From NCBI GenBank assembly GCA_021818545.1, contig JAKATX010000002.1, forward strand, positions 1 to 64,000: a DNA stretch of 64,000 nt, written 5' to 3'. A model generated the notes under the pieces. That model did not search any database. It saw nothing but the letters and a program-made list of their open reading frames with translations, and was not told where the DNA came from. How positions within the stretch are numbered: the stretch's first letter is position 1; the number at the start of each line of letters is the position of its first letter. This DNA comes from Microcaldota archaeon. Its GTDB lineage: Archaea > Micrarchaeota > Micrarchaeia > Micrarchaeales > Micrarchaeaceae. Shown here piece after piece: positions 1 through 8,280 of the stretch. Both the position numbers and the translations under genes were made by a program.

Positions 1-1
1 G

Positions 2-106
2 GTCTTCAAAGGTGCATTCGGTGAGTACACATTTTCCAGAAACGTAAAAATGAAGAAGAAGGAACTGCTTTTGAAAGCAGTGGTCTACAATAGATTTTTG
101 GCTTGA
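2..106 (+). pseudogene. C-terminal end of a truncated-by-window ORF, possibly a DDE transposase tail
   Basis: Frame 2 reads VFKGAFGEYTFSRNVKMKKKELLLKAVVYNRFLA* from the window edge; resembles transposase C-termini but is too short to be sure. May be an intact gene cut by the window edge. Confidence 0.35.
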
Positions 107-207
107 ATCATAGGACTCCGCAAAAAGCGAGAGCAATTTTTGTTTATCGTGAATTATTGGACACAGTCCGGCAAACGAATGATTTAAATACTTATTTATT
201 CACAATA

Positions 208-272
208 GAATCATGAATGAATCATGAAGGATTTGAAATTGATTCATTACCAAATCTCCCATGATTCATGAA
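208..272. promoter_or_regulatory. Putative operator: repeated GAATCATGAA / GATTCATGAA boxes upstream of the HTH gene
   Basis: Exact GAATCATGAA at 208-217 and 219-228 (11-nt period), GATTCAT at 241-247, GATTCATGAA at 263-272; A/T-rich TATA-like stretch at about 187-200. Confidence 0.4.
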
Positions 273-280
273 CCAATGGT

Positions 281-850
281 GTGACAATGCCATCAAGACG
301 CCAACTTGAAAAAGATGTTGCCTCAATAAATGGGATAAAGAGGCAAGTGAAGCGTCTAAAGCGCAAGACCACTGCCAGCAGATCAAAGCTTAAGGCGATC
401 CGAGCAGAAAAAGTCGGTTCCGACCTACTTACACTCCTAAAGTACCTAATGGACGAGAATCGCTCTACCAAGCTTCTACTTGACCAGATATCAAAATCCG
501 TAAACAAGATAGAGCAGGAGCTAAACGAGGTTGAAGAAGTAGAAGAGATAAACCCGCCACCTGCACCAACGCAGGAAATCCAGGCAGAACAACCTCGCCG
601 CGAGCTGCCGATATCTAGGATAGACGCTGACATAATAGAGTTCATACAGCGTTCTCCCAACGGTATGGTCTGCGCTGACGATGTCAAGACAAAATTACGC
701 TACAAGGGCCGCAATGCGGCATGCACAAGGCTGAACAAGCTTTACAGGGAAGGGCTTCTAGAGAGGCACCAACTGGGTCACAGAGTTTATTACAAATTTG
801 ATGCTGGCAAGGCGACTAAAGAAGTGCTTATTCTTTCACCCCCACAGTAA
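281..850 (+). CDS. Coiled-coil protein with C-terminal winged-helix-like domain (possible transcription regulator)
   Basis: Basic coiled-coil N-terminus; C-terminal ADIIEFIQRSPNGMVCADDVKTKLRYKGRNAACTRLNKLYREGLLERHQLGHRVYYK resembles a wHTH. Confidence 0.6.
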   Translation: MTMPSRRQLEKDVASINGIKRQVKRLKRKTTASRSKLKAIRAEKVGSDLLTLLKYLMDENRSTKLLLDQISKSVNKIEQELNEVEEVEEINPPPAPTQEIQAEQPRRELPISRIDADIIEFIQRSPNGMVCADDVKTKLRYKGRNAACTRLNKLYREGLLERHQLGHRVYYKFDAGKATKEVLILSPPQ

Positions 851-888
851 AAAGGAGCCTGCATTGAGAACCTGCGGGCTCCTTTTTT
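849..888 (+). terminator. Strong hairpin with T-tract (intrinsic-terminator-like)
   Basis: AAAAAGGAGCCTGCA-TTGAGAACC-TGCGGGCTCCTTTTTT: 15-bp stem with one G-U, 9-nt loop, T6 tail. Confidence 0.7.
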
Positions 889-1019
889 AAAGCTTAGGGG
901 TGAAATCCTGCCCGTTTCGGGCAAACATACTGGCAAGGCGACTAAACCAGGGAGGGCGGCAACGCCCCAAAAATACAACAACCAATATATAGTTTATTCG
1001 CGCAATAAAAGCGGTTGAT

Positions 1020-2354
1020 TTGATGAAGGTAAAAATAGGGAAGAAGACTAATGATATAATAAAAAGGGATTCAAAGGTCATATTGACAGTTACGCGAGAA
1101 ACCTACCCTTTCATGCCAGATCATGTGGATGGCGAATTCGTCTATGACGTTGAGGGCAACAAGTTCATTGACTTTTCAAGCTTCATAAGTGTATATAATA
1201 TCGGAATGAATGGCAACAAGGAGATCAGAAGTGCAATAAAGAAACAGGTAGACAAGCTAATGCACCCTGCATTCGCCGACTTCTACAATGAGATGCCAGT
1301 GAGATTCGCGGAAAAGCTAATGAAAATGACACCTCCTTCGTTCAACGGCAAAGTGTTCTTCTCGAATTCAGGCACCGAAGCGGTAGAAGCCGCGATAAAG
1401 TTCTCCAAGATATTCACGAAGAGGCAGTATCTGATGGCCTTCTATGGGGGCTTTCACGGAAGGACGATGGGCTCCCTATCGCTTACTGCATCAAAGATAG
1501 TGCAGAAGGAAATGTTCGGGCCTTTCAATTCCTCCATCCACGTTCCATACGCCTACTGCTACAGGTGCCCGCTTCATCTTGAGTACCCATCATGTGGCAT
1601 AGCATGCGCTGATTATATAAGGAAATATCCGCTTGCAAAAGAGATATCAAAGAATGAACTGGCCGCCATAGTGATGGAACCGATACAAGGGGAGGGCGGC
1701 TATGTCGTCCCGCCAAAGGAATTCGTCAAAGAAATCAGGAAAATAGCTGATGATGCCGGTGCCATACTCGTATCCGATGAGGTCCAGGCAGGCTACATGA
1801 GGACCGGAAAGTTCTTTGCCATGGACAATTTCGGCGTCCAGGCTGACATATACACAATGGCGAAATCCATAGGCGGAGGAGTACCAATGGGTGCCACTCT
1901 CGTAAGGGGATCCCTAGGTAACATACCTGCAGGTTCACACTCCACTACATTCGGCGGCAATCTTCTGGCCATAGCGGCTGCAGAGGCCTCAATAGATTAC
2001 ATAAACAAGAATATGCCGAGCCTACAGACCGGAATAATAAGAAAGGGCGCCTATGTCATGAAAAGACTGGAGGAGATGAAGGACAAGTACGAGATAATAG
2101 GCGATATCAGGGGCATTGGCCTGATGATAGGCGTAGAATTCGTTAAGAACAGGAAAACTAAGGAGCCTGCCATAACGGAGAAAGATAAAATCGCCGATGA
2201 CTGTTTCGCAAACGGACTAATAGTACTGCCTGCGGGGCAGTCTTGCATAAGGATAATACCTACGCTGACAATAGATGACAAGGTGCTTGCCAACGGGATG
2301 GACGTGTTCGAGGAAGCCGTTCGCAGTGCGAACTCAAAGCTTCTCAAGAAGTAA
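1020..2354 (+). CDS. Class III PLP aminotransferase (acetylornithine/4-aminobutyrate family)
   Basis: FFSNSGTEAVEAAIK, GFHGRTMGSLS, ILVSDEVQAGYMRTGKFFA, TMAKSIGGGVPMG, STTFGGN motifs. Confidence 0.9.
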   Translation: MMKVKIGKKTNDIIKRDSKVILTVTRETYPFMPDHVDGEFVYDVEGNKFIDFSSFISVYNIGMNGNKEIRSAIKKQVDKLMHPAFADFYNEMPVRFAEKLMKMTPPSFNGKVFFSNSGTEAVEAAIKFSKIFTKRQYLMAFYGGFHGRTMGSLSLTASKIVQKEMFGPFNSSIHVPYAYCYRCPLHLEYPSCGIACADYIRKYPLAKEISKNELAAIVMEPIQGEGGYVVPPKEFVKEIRKIADDAGAILVSDEVQAGYMRTGKFFAMDNFGVQADIYTMAKSIGGGVPMGATLVRGSLGNIPAGSHSTTFGGNLLAIAAAEASIDYINKNMPSLQTGIIRKGAYVMKRLEEMKDKYEIIGDIRGIGLMIGVEFVKNRKTKEPAITEKDKIADDCFANGLIVLPAGQSCIRIIPTLTIDDKVLANGMDVFEEAVRSANSKLLKK

Positions 2355-2383
2355 AGCGGGGTTTGTCAAATTAAAGGGATTCG

Positions 2384-3802
2384 ATGGATGAACCCATAAG
2401 CGAGCTTATTTCTGGATTGCCTTATTCGTATGAGGCAAGCCATGTAGCGGCGCAAATAAAAGATGACTATGATAAATACGAAGGCAAAGATGTTTCATTA
2501 GCCGGTCGCATAGTTGCTGTCAGGGCTTCCGGCAAACTAATTTTCCTGGACGTGCTGGACGAAAGCGGAAAGATACAGTGCTATATAGAGTTCTCCGCTA
2601 TAGGGGAGTCACAATTCTCGCAGGCAAAATCGTACAATGCAGGAGACATAATAGGGGTAGCCGGAACCGTATTTAAGACGAAGGCAGGTGAGATAACAAT
2701 CAAAGTGGTCAAGGTCGTTCTTCTGGCCAAGTCCATTAAGCAGCTACCTGACAAATGGCATGGCCTGCAAGACGTTGAGATAAGATACAGAAAGCGCTTC
2801 CTGGACCTCATAGTAAATCCAGAAGTAAGGATCATATTCAAGAAGAGAAGCGCAATAATAAGGGCGATGCGCGCGTTCCTGGAAGGCAAGGGTTTCATAG
2901 AGATTGAGACTCCCGTGATACAGCCCCTGTATGGCGGAGCCGATGCAGAGCCATTCAAGACATTCGTCAACACCCTGGCGGAGGAAGATTATCTTAGGAT
3001 AGCTAACGAGCTTTACCTGAAAAGGCTCGTGATAGGTGGCTTCAATAAGGTTTACGAGATATACAAAGCCTTTAGGAACGAGGACATAGACACCACGCAT
3101 AGCCCCGAATTCACCATGGTAGAGCTGTACCAAGCGTATACTGACTATAACGGCATGATGGAGACTGCAGAAAACATGCTGCAACACATAGTAAAATCTG
3201 TGTGCCAATCAACCACGGTCAAGTACGCAGACAAAGACATAAATTTCGCGCCGCCGTTCAAGCGCATAGGCTTCATAGACAGCATAAACAAGAAGCTAAA
3301 CGTCGACGTGCTGAAGCTGAGCGATCAAGAACTGTTTGAAGTTGCAGAATCCCACAAAATAAAATTCGACAAGGGCAAGCGAAATAGGGCGCATGCATAT
3401 GAAAAACTTTTGGAAACGCTCGTTCAGCCGGAGATTCTGGATCCAACATTCGTTGTCGATTTCCCAAAAGAGACATCCCCGCTAACGAGGCCCAAACGCG
3501 GCAATCCCGATCTTGTAGAACGCTTTGAACTTTATGTGTGTGGGATCGAACTTGCAAACGCATATTCCGAACTGAACAACCCCTTCATTCAAAGAAAAAA
3601 TTTCGAGCAGCAGGAGGAGCGTGCCCGTTCGGGCGACAAGGCCGCCGAACCTCTGGACAGCGATTTCGTGGATGCGCTCGAATACGGCATGCCACCCACG
3701 GGCGGCATGGGATTGGGGGTTGACAGGCTGGTAATGTTCCTTACGGACAAGCAGTCCATAAAGGAAGTAATACCGTTCCCAATGGAGAAAAGGCAGAAGT
3801 GA
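2384..3802 (+). CDS. lysS: Lysyl-tRNA synthetase, class II
   Basis: OB-fold N-terminus; class II motifs (RKRFLDLI, FRNEDIDTTHSPEFTMVELYQAY, GGMGLGVDRLVMFLTD). Confidence 0.95.
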   Translation: MDEPISELISGLPYSYEASHVAAQIKDDYDKYEGKDVSLAGRIVAVRASGKLIFLDVLDESGKIQCYIEFSAIGESQFSQAKSYNAGDIIGVAGTVFKTKAGEITIKVVKVVLLAKSIKQLPDKWHGLQDVEIRYRKRFLDLIVNPEVRIIFKKRSAIIRAMRAFLEGKGFIEIETPVIQPLYGGADAEPFKTFVNTLAEEDYLRIANELYLKRLVIGGFNKVYEIYKAFRNEDIDTTHSPEFTMVELYQAYTDYNGMMETAENMLQHIVKSVCQSTTVKYADKDINFAPPFKRIGFIDSINKKLNVDVLKLSDQELFEVAESHKIKFDKGKRNRAHAYEKLLETLVQPEILDPTFVVDFPKETSPLTRPKRGNPDLVERFELYVCGIELANAYSELNNPFIQRKNFEQQEERARSGDKAAEPLDSDFVDALEYGMPPTGGMGLGVDRLVMFLTDKQSIKEVIPFPMEKRQK

Positions 3803-3805
3803 AAG

Positions 3806-4771
3806 TCAGCCGAGCCCACTTACCACGCCCTTAAGTTTGACAAAGTCTGCTTCTATCAATGGGAGGTTTGTCCTAATCCTAACTGCAGCTGCCGGATGTA
3901 GCGTTATGAATAACTTACGCCCTTCGCGTTCGATTACTGTACCATGGTTATGTGATACTGATGTTATCCCTGCAAGTGTTTTTGCTGATACTGTGCCAAG
4001 TAGCACCACAAATTCTGGATTTACGATATCTATCTGCCGCATCAGGAACGGCTTGCACAGGGCGATCTCTGAATCATTAGGCACCCTGTTATTCGGGGGA
4101 AAGAACTGGACCACGCTTGTTATGTAAAGGTTTTGCCTTCGCAATCCCGCTTTCCTTATCAAGCTGTCCAAAAGCTTTCCACTGCGCCCAACAAAAGGCC
4201 TGCCCATCATGTCCTCCTTCTGCCCCGGGGCCTGCCCAACTAGCATGACTTTGGCATCCGCCCTGCCTTCCCCAGGCACAAATCTCCTGCTTAGCCCCCA
4301 GTTGCCATGCTTTTTGTGCAATCCTGAATATTCGCGATTGAGCTCCTGGAGCCGTTCCAGTTTATCTATGTACGCATCAGCGCATTTTATCAGCGCTATA
4401 TGGTTTTTGAACTTAAGCTCTGTAACGGCTTTATCCGTGCTGAGCCATCTGTAACCAGCATGTTCATGTGATACCATAACAGTGCTTTTGCCGTTTGCCT
4501 CTCCAAGGAACATCATTACCTCTTTTTTTATCTTGGACTTGCCGCGCATAAGCCAATAAGTCATGCTTTCGCGGAAGAACGGCAATGGCTTTATGGACAG
4601 TCCTGCCTCCTCATATGTCTCCCTTACGGCGGCTTCAAGCGCGCTCTCGCCTTTCTCTATATGCCCTTTCGGCAGGTCAAGCAACCCATCACTGTGGCAT
4701 AAGAACAGGAATTCTCTTTTCGAGGCGGCATAACGATATACCAGTATGCCTGCAGAGAATTCAAATTCCAT
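3806..4771 (-). CDS. NUDIX hydrolase fused to family 4-type uracil-DNA glycosylase
   Basis: Full Nudix box GHIEKGESALEAAVRETYEEAGL; UDG motifs GQAPGQKEDMMGRPFVGRSGKLLD, PPNNRVP, LHPAAAVR. Confidence 0.9.
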   Translation of the reverse strand: MEFEFSAGILVYRYAASKREFLFLCHSDGLLDLPKGHIEKGESALEAAVRETYEEAGLSIKPLPFFRESMTYWLMRGKSKIKKEVMMFLGEANGKSTVMVSHEHAGYRWLSTDKAVTELKFKNHIALIKCADAYIDKLERLQELNREYSGLHKKHGNWGLSRRFVPGEGRADAKVMLVGQAPGQKEDMMGRPFVGRSGKLLDSLIRKAGLRRQNLYITSVVQFFPPNNRVPNDSEIALCKPFLMRQIDIVNPEFVVLLGTVSAKTLAGITSVSHNHGTVIEREGRKLFITLHPAAAVRIRTNLPLIEADFVKLKGVVSGLG

Positions 4772-4780
4772 CGTAATACC

Positions 4781-6376
4781 TCAGGCCAATTGGTTGGCCA
4801 CATTGTATGCTGGGCACAGCGCCCCATTCAATTCCTGGGGCTGGGAACCGCCGCTGAAGAAATCGTAAACTTCGCTTTCGAAATAGTTGGTTGCAATAAG
4901 GTTTAAAGTGCAGAAAGGCCCGCCCGCGCCGCTGCTGTTGTAAGCCGGCGCTATGAACTGGTAATTCGCATATGCATTCTGTGGCGCACTGCCTGCAGTT
5001 GTGCTGCTTATAACATACGGCACAGAGAAATATGCAAGGTTAAGGTATGTGCCATTATACACCACTGCTTCATGCAGTGAAATGCCATTATTCAGCAGAA
5101 GCGTGCCAGCCTTTAGTACTGTCCCGCCGATTGGAAGTGTGAATGTGGAAATAGGCGCGTTGCTTGGCGTCACTACAACAAAAATAGATCCATTTCCATC
5201 ATACGTTGAATTGTGCAGGGAGAATAGATAGCTTTGCATGCCATCGGGCAGGTTTAGCTGCAGCTGCCCCAGCACGGTGATATTCATTTTGGCGTACTCC
5301 AGAGAGCTGCCTATTCTGGAAGCCTCGCCTGACGCCCCGACGCTGCTGTGGTTAAGGGCGGATAACGGTGCAAGGTTAAGCGCTTGGCCATACGGCAGCG
5401 CCAAGACGAGCACGATTACCGCCATGGCGAGAGATACGATAATCGGTATTAGAAGGGCATTATCAAAGCGCCACACTTTCCTGTTGCGTTTCGCTGCTTT
5501 CCTTATCCTGTAAAGTTTCAAGCCGTATTTATCCGCTGCCAATATAATTATTACAAGCGCAGCATAAAAAAGCAATTGCCCTGCAAATTCATGGAAGGTG
5601 CTTAGCCCAGCGCTGGGCCCCACAGTTATCCATGTATACGATATGTAAAACATCCTGATTATGTTGAATACTAGCATCAGGGCGACTGCCGATGCAATCC
5701 ATATGGACTTCCTCAAAATACTCCCTTTCATAAGATAGGCTATCGGGACCAGGAGCATGACCAGCGCTATGAAGAGCCCCAAGTCTGTGCATGTGCTTGC
5801 TATTGTTATGGGTACAGAAGACGCGCTTCCATACAATATTCCGCTGCTAGCCACATTCAATCCTGCCAGATGCAGCAATCCATAGACACCGGCTGCACTG
5901 CCAGCAGTAAAACCGCCGTTAAGGGCAACTATCGGAGTAAGGATGAGCGGGGAGGCGAAAAGCGCATATATCATGACAAACTTTAGTTTATTGAGGCCAT
6001 CAATTCCGAATATAACTAGTATGAGCGCTGCCAATAGAACGGCAGATAAAAGCGCGTCTACCCTATATAGCACAAACAGGTAAGAAAGCGCAACGCGCAT
6101 GTAGGATAGCAACGCAACATACGCCGCAAATACTGCTATGCCGTATGTCACCCTTTTTCTATCAAAGCGGAAATCAACATCCTCTTTAAGCGAGAAAATA
6201 AGGAACAGCGGCAGCATCAGCATTACTACTGCTATGTAAGTATTCGGGTTGCTGTCACTTATCGTAAGGCTGGTTATACCAAGCGTAGGCGCGAAACCAA
6301 TCAGGAATGTGACCAAAAGGGTCGCCATACCCAAAAGCTTTGTTTTATCATCGGCGACAGCCTTTTTGATGACCAA
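4781..6376 (-). CDS. Exosortase/archaeosortase family protein with long C-terminal ectodomain
   Basis: Multi-TM; C/R/H triad in TCTDLGL, NIIRMFYI, FHEFAGQLLFY. Confidence 0.8.
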   Translation of the reverse strand: MVIKKAVADDKTKLLGMATLLVTFLIGFAPTLGITSLTISDSNPNTYIAVVMLMLPLFLIFSLKEDVDFRFDRKRVTYGIAVFAAYVALLSYMRVALSYLFVLYRVDALLSAVLLAALILVIFGIDGLNKLKFVMIYALFASPLILTPIVALNGGFTAGSAAGVYGLLHLAGLNVASSGILYGSASSVPITIASTCTDLGLFIALVMLLVPIAYLMKGSILRKSIWIASAVALMLVFNIIRMFYISYTWITVGPSAGLSTFHEFAGQLLFYAALVIIILAADKYGLKLYRIRKAAKRNRKVWRFDNALLIPIIVSLAMAVIVLVLALPYGQALNLAPLSALNHSSVGASGEASRIGSSLEYAKMNITVLGQLQLNLPDGMQSYLFSLHNSTYDGNGSIFVVVTPSNAPISTFTLPIGGTVLKAGTLLLNNGISLHEAVVYNGTYLNLAYFSVPYVISSTTAGSAPQNAYANYQFIAPAYNSSGAGGPFCTLNLIATNYFESEVYDFFSGGSQPQELNGALCPAYNVANQLA

Positions 6377-6483
6377 CCGAACACCTTAGTCCTCAGCCGA
6401 AATGGGCTTCATCACCTTTTCAGTAGTTACTCTTTTCCTCACAGGACAGAGATAATTTATACCTAAGTATTAATAACTATTGC

Positions 6484-6948
6484 GTGAAGCCGATGCCTGC
6501 CTCCTCTAAAAAAATTAAAAAATACGTTTATGTTAAGCACACGGCTGACATCGAATTTTTTGCATTTGGCAATACGCCAAGCAGCCTCCTTAAAAATTCC
6601 GTTCTTGCCCTTTCCAACGTTATTGCAGATACAAAAATGGTCTCTTCAAAAAAATCTGCAGTGCGAAGCATAAACCTGACCGCGTCATCCTATTCATTGG
6701 AGGACTTGCTGTGGAAAATCCTGCAGCGCGCTCTTTCGCATACGGATGCGGACAAACTTTTTGCCTATGCCGTAAGGTCGATGGCTATTAAAAAGCGCGG
6801 CAAAAAATATGAGGCAAAAGGCGTAATACTGTGCAAGGACAGTTCGCCAGAAGCTTCAATGCTTGATGTAAAGGGCGTATCCAAATATGACATGCACATA
6901 AGTTCAGTGCGCGGCATTTTAAAGGCGAGTGTGGTCCTTGACGTGTGA
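6484..6948 (+). CDS. Archease
   Basis: KHTADIEFFAFGNTPSSLLKNSVLALSNVI N-terminal signature and C-terminal aspartate. Confidence 0.8.
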   Translation: MKPMPASSKKIKKYVYVKHTADIEFFAFGNTPSSLLKNSVLALSNVIADTKMVSSKKSAVRSINLTASSYSLEDLLWKILQRALSHTDADKLFAYAVRSMAIKKRGKKYEAKGVILCKDSSPEASMLDVKGVSKYDMHISSVRGILKASVVLDV

Positions 6949-6952
6949 TTGA

Positions 6953-7618
6953 GTGGCAGATGCGAGATCGCACAAGAAAGAATTCATCAAGCGCGTTTTG
7001 GTGAGGCTAAAGGCGAGATACCGCACACAGATGCGCACGTCCTTGGACCATAGCGATCCATGGCAGCTTACGGTAGCTACAATCTTATCCGCCCAATCCC
7101 AGGATGTGCAGGTCAACAAAGTCACTGCCAGGTTATTCAAAGATTTTCCAACATCGGCATCGTTCTCACGAAGCCGCCCTAACAACTTATACCCTTACAT
7201 AAAAACCCTGGGGTTATATCGCAGCAAAGCCAAGAACATAATAAAAGCCGCCAAGGTGCTGGAAAGCAAGTTTGGGGGTAATGTTCCACACACCATAGAA
7301 GAACTCACGGAGATGCCGGGAGTCGGGCGTAAGACTGCAAATGTCGTGCTGTCAAACGCTTTCGGGATAAACGAAGGCATTGCGATAGATACGCATTGCA
7401 TAACGGTTTCCAATAGGCTGCATCTTGTCCACACGAAGGACGCAAAGAAAATAGAAAGTGCAGTAATGGGGATTACGCCTAAAAAAGACTGGAGCAACAT
7501 CTCACTCCTTTTCATAGCTCTTGGCAGGGATGTCTGCACTGCAAGGGCGAAATATTGCTCCAAGTGCATACTCAACGATATGTGCCCTTCCAGCGAAATA
7601 AAAGTGGTTAAACGATAG
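6953..7618 (+). CDS. nth: Endonuclease III (copy 1)
   Basis: ILSAQSQDVQVN, MPGVGRKTANVVL, AIDTHCITVSNRL, C-terminal C-x6-C-x2-C-x5-C cluster. Confidence 0.93.
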   Translation: MADARSHKKEFIKRVLVRLKARYRTQMRTSLDHSDPWQLTVATILSAQSQDVQVNKVTARLFKDFPTSASFSRSRPNNLYPYIKTLGLYRSKAKNIIKAAKVLESKFGGNVPHTIEELTEMPGVGRKTANVVLSNAFGINEGIAIDTHCITVSNRLHLVHTKDAKKIESAVMGITPKKDWSNISLLFIALGRDVCTARAKYCSKCILNDMCPSSEIKVVKR

Positions 7619-8280
7619 GCTGTCTTTTTAGCGGAGGTAAGGATTCTACATTGGCGCTATACAAAGCTGCGCAAGAAGGCAAACGCGCAGACGTCCTAAT
7701 AACGATGTTTGCGGAAAACGAATACAGCTACATGTTCCATAAACCTGCTGTAGAGTTCACGAGCCTGCAGGCGGAAGCCCTAGGAATAAAACAGATAATA
7801 GGGAAGACAATTGGGAAGAAGGAAGCCGAACTGCGCGACCTAGAAGACATAATAGTTCGAAGTGGGGTAAAAGAACTAATTACCGGAGCGGTTGCCAGCA
7901 AATACCAGAAGGACAGGATAGACGCAATATGCGAGAAGCACGGCATAAAGGCAATAGCGCCCCTATGGGGCATAGAGCCGCTGTCCGAACTTCGCGAGAT
8001 AGCCGCATCGTTTGATGCGATAGTAACACACGTTTCTGCGGAGGGTTTTGATCAAAGTTTCCTTGGTAAAAAGATAGATGATGAAATGATAGAAAGACTT
8101 ATTAAATTGTACAACAAGTATAAGGTCAACATGTCCTTCGAAGGAGGCGAGGCCGAGTCGTTCGTCCTGGATATGCCTTTATTCGCTAAAAAGATAAGGA
8201 TTCTGAAGGCGCATACACTTTGGGATGGACAGGTTGGCACGTACGTGATAGACAAGGCGGAACTTGAGGTCAAAGCATGA
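7615..8280 (+). CDS. Dph6-type diphthine-ammonia ligase (PP-loop ATPase); true start probably ATA at 7615, upstream of the called TTG 7651
   Basis: Codons upstream of 7651 read GCLFSGGKDST (PP-loop SGGKDS); body has ITGAVASKYQKDRIDAICEKHGIKAIAPLWG and FEGGEAESFVLD. Confidence 0.85.
   Translation: MGCLFSGGKDSTLALYKAAQEGKRADVLITMFAENEYSYMFHKPAVEFTSLQAEALGIKQIIGKTIGKKEAELRDLEDIIVRSGVKELITGAVASKYQKDRIDAICEKHGIKAIAPLWGIEPLSELREIAASFDAIVTHVSAEGFDQSFLGKKIDDEMIERLIKLYNKYKVNMSFEGGEAESFVLDMPLFAKKIRILKAHTLWDGQVGTYVIDKAELEVKA

Noticed and set aside
2581-3208. Long antisense ORFs (130 and 154 aa) within lysS
   Set aside because: Opposite-strand shadows of a well-conserved gene; no start context or motifs.
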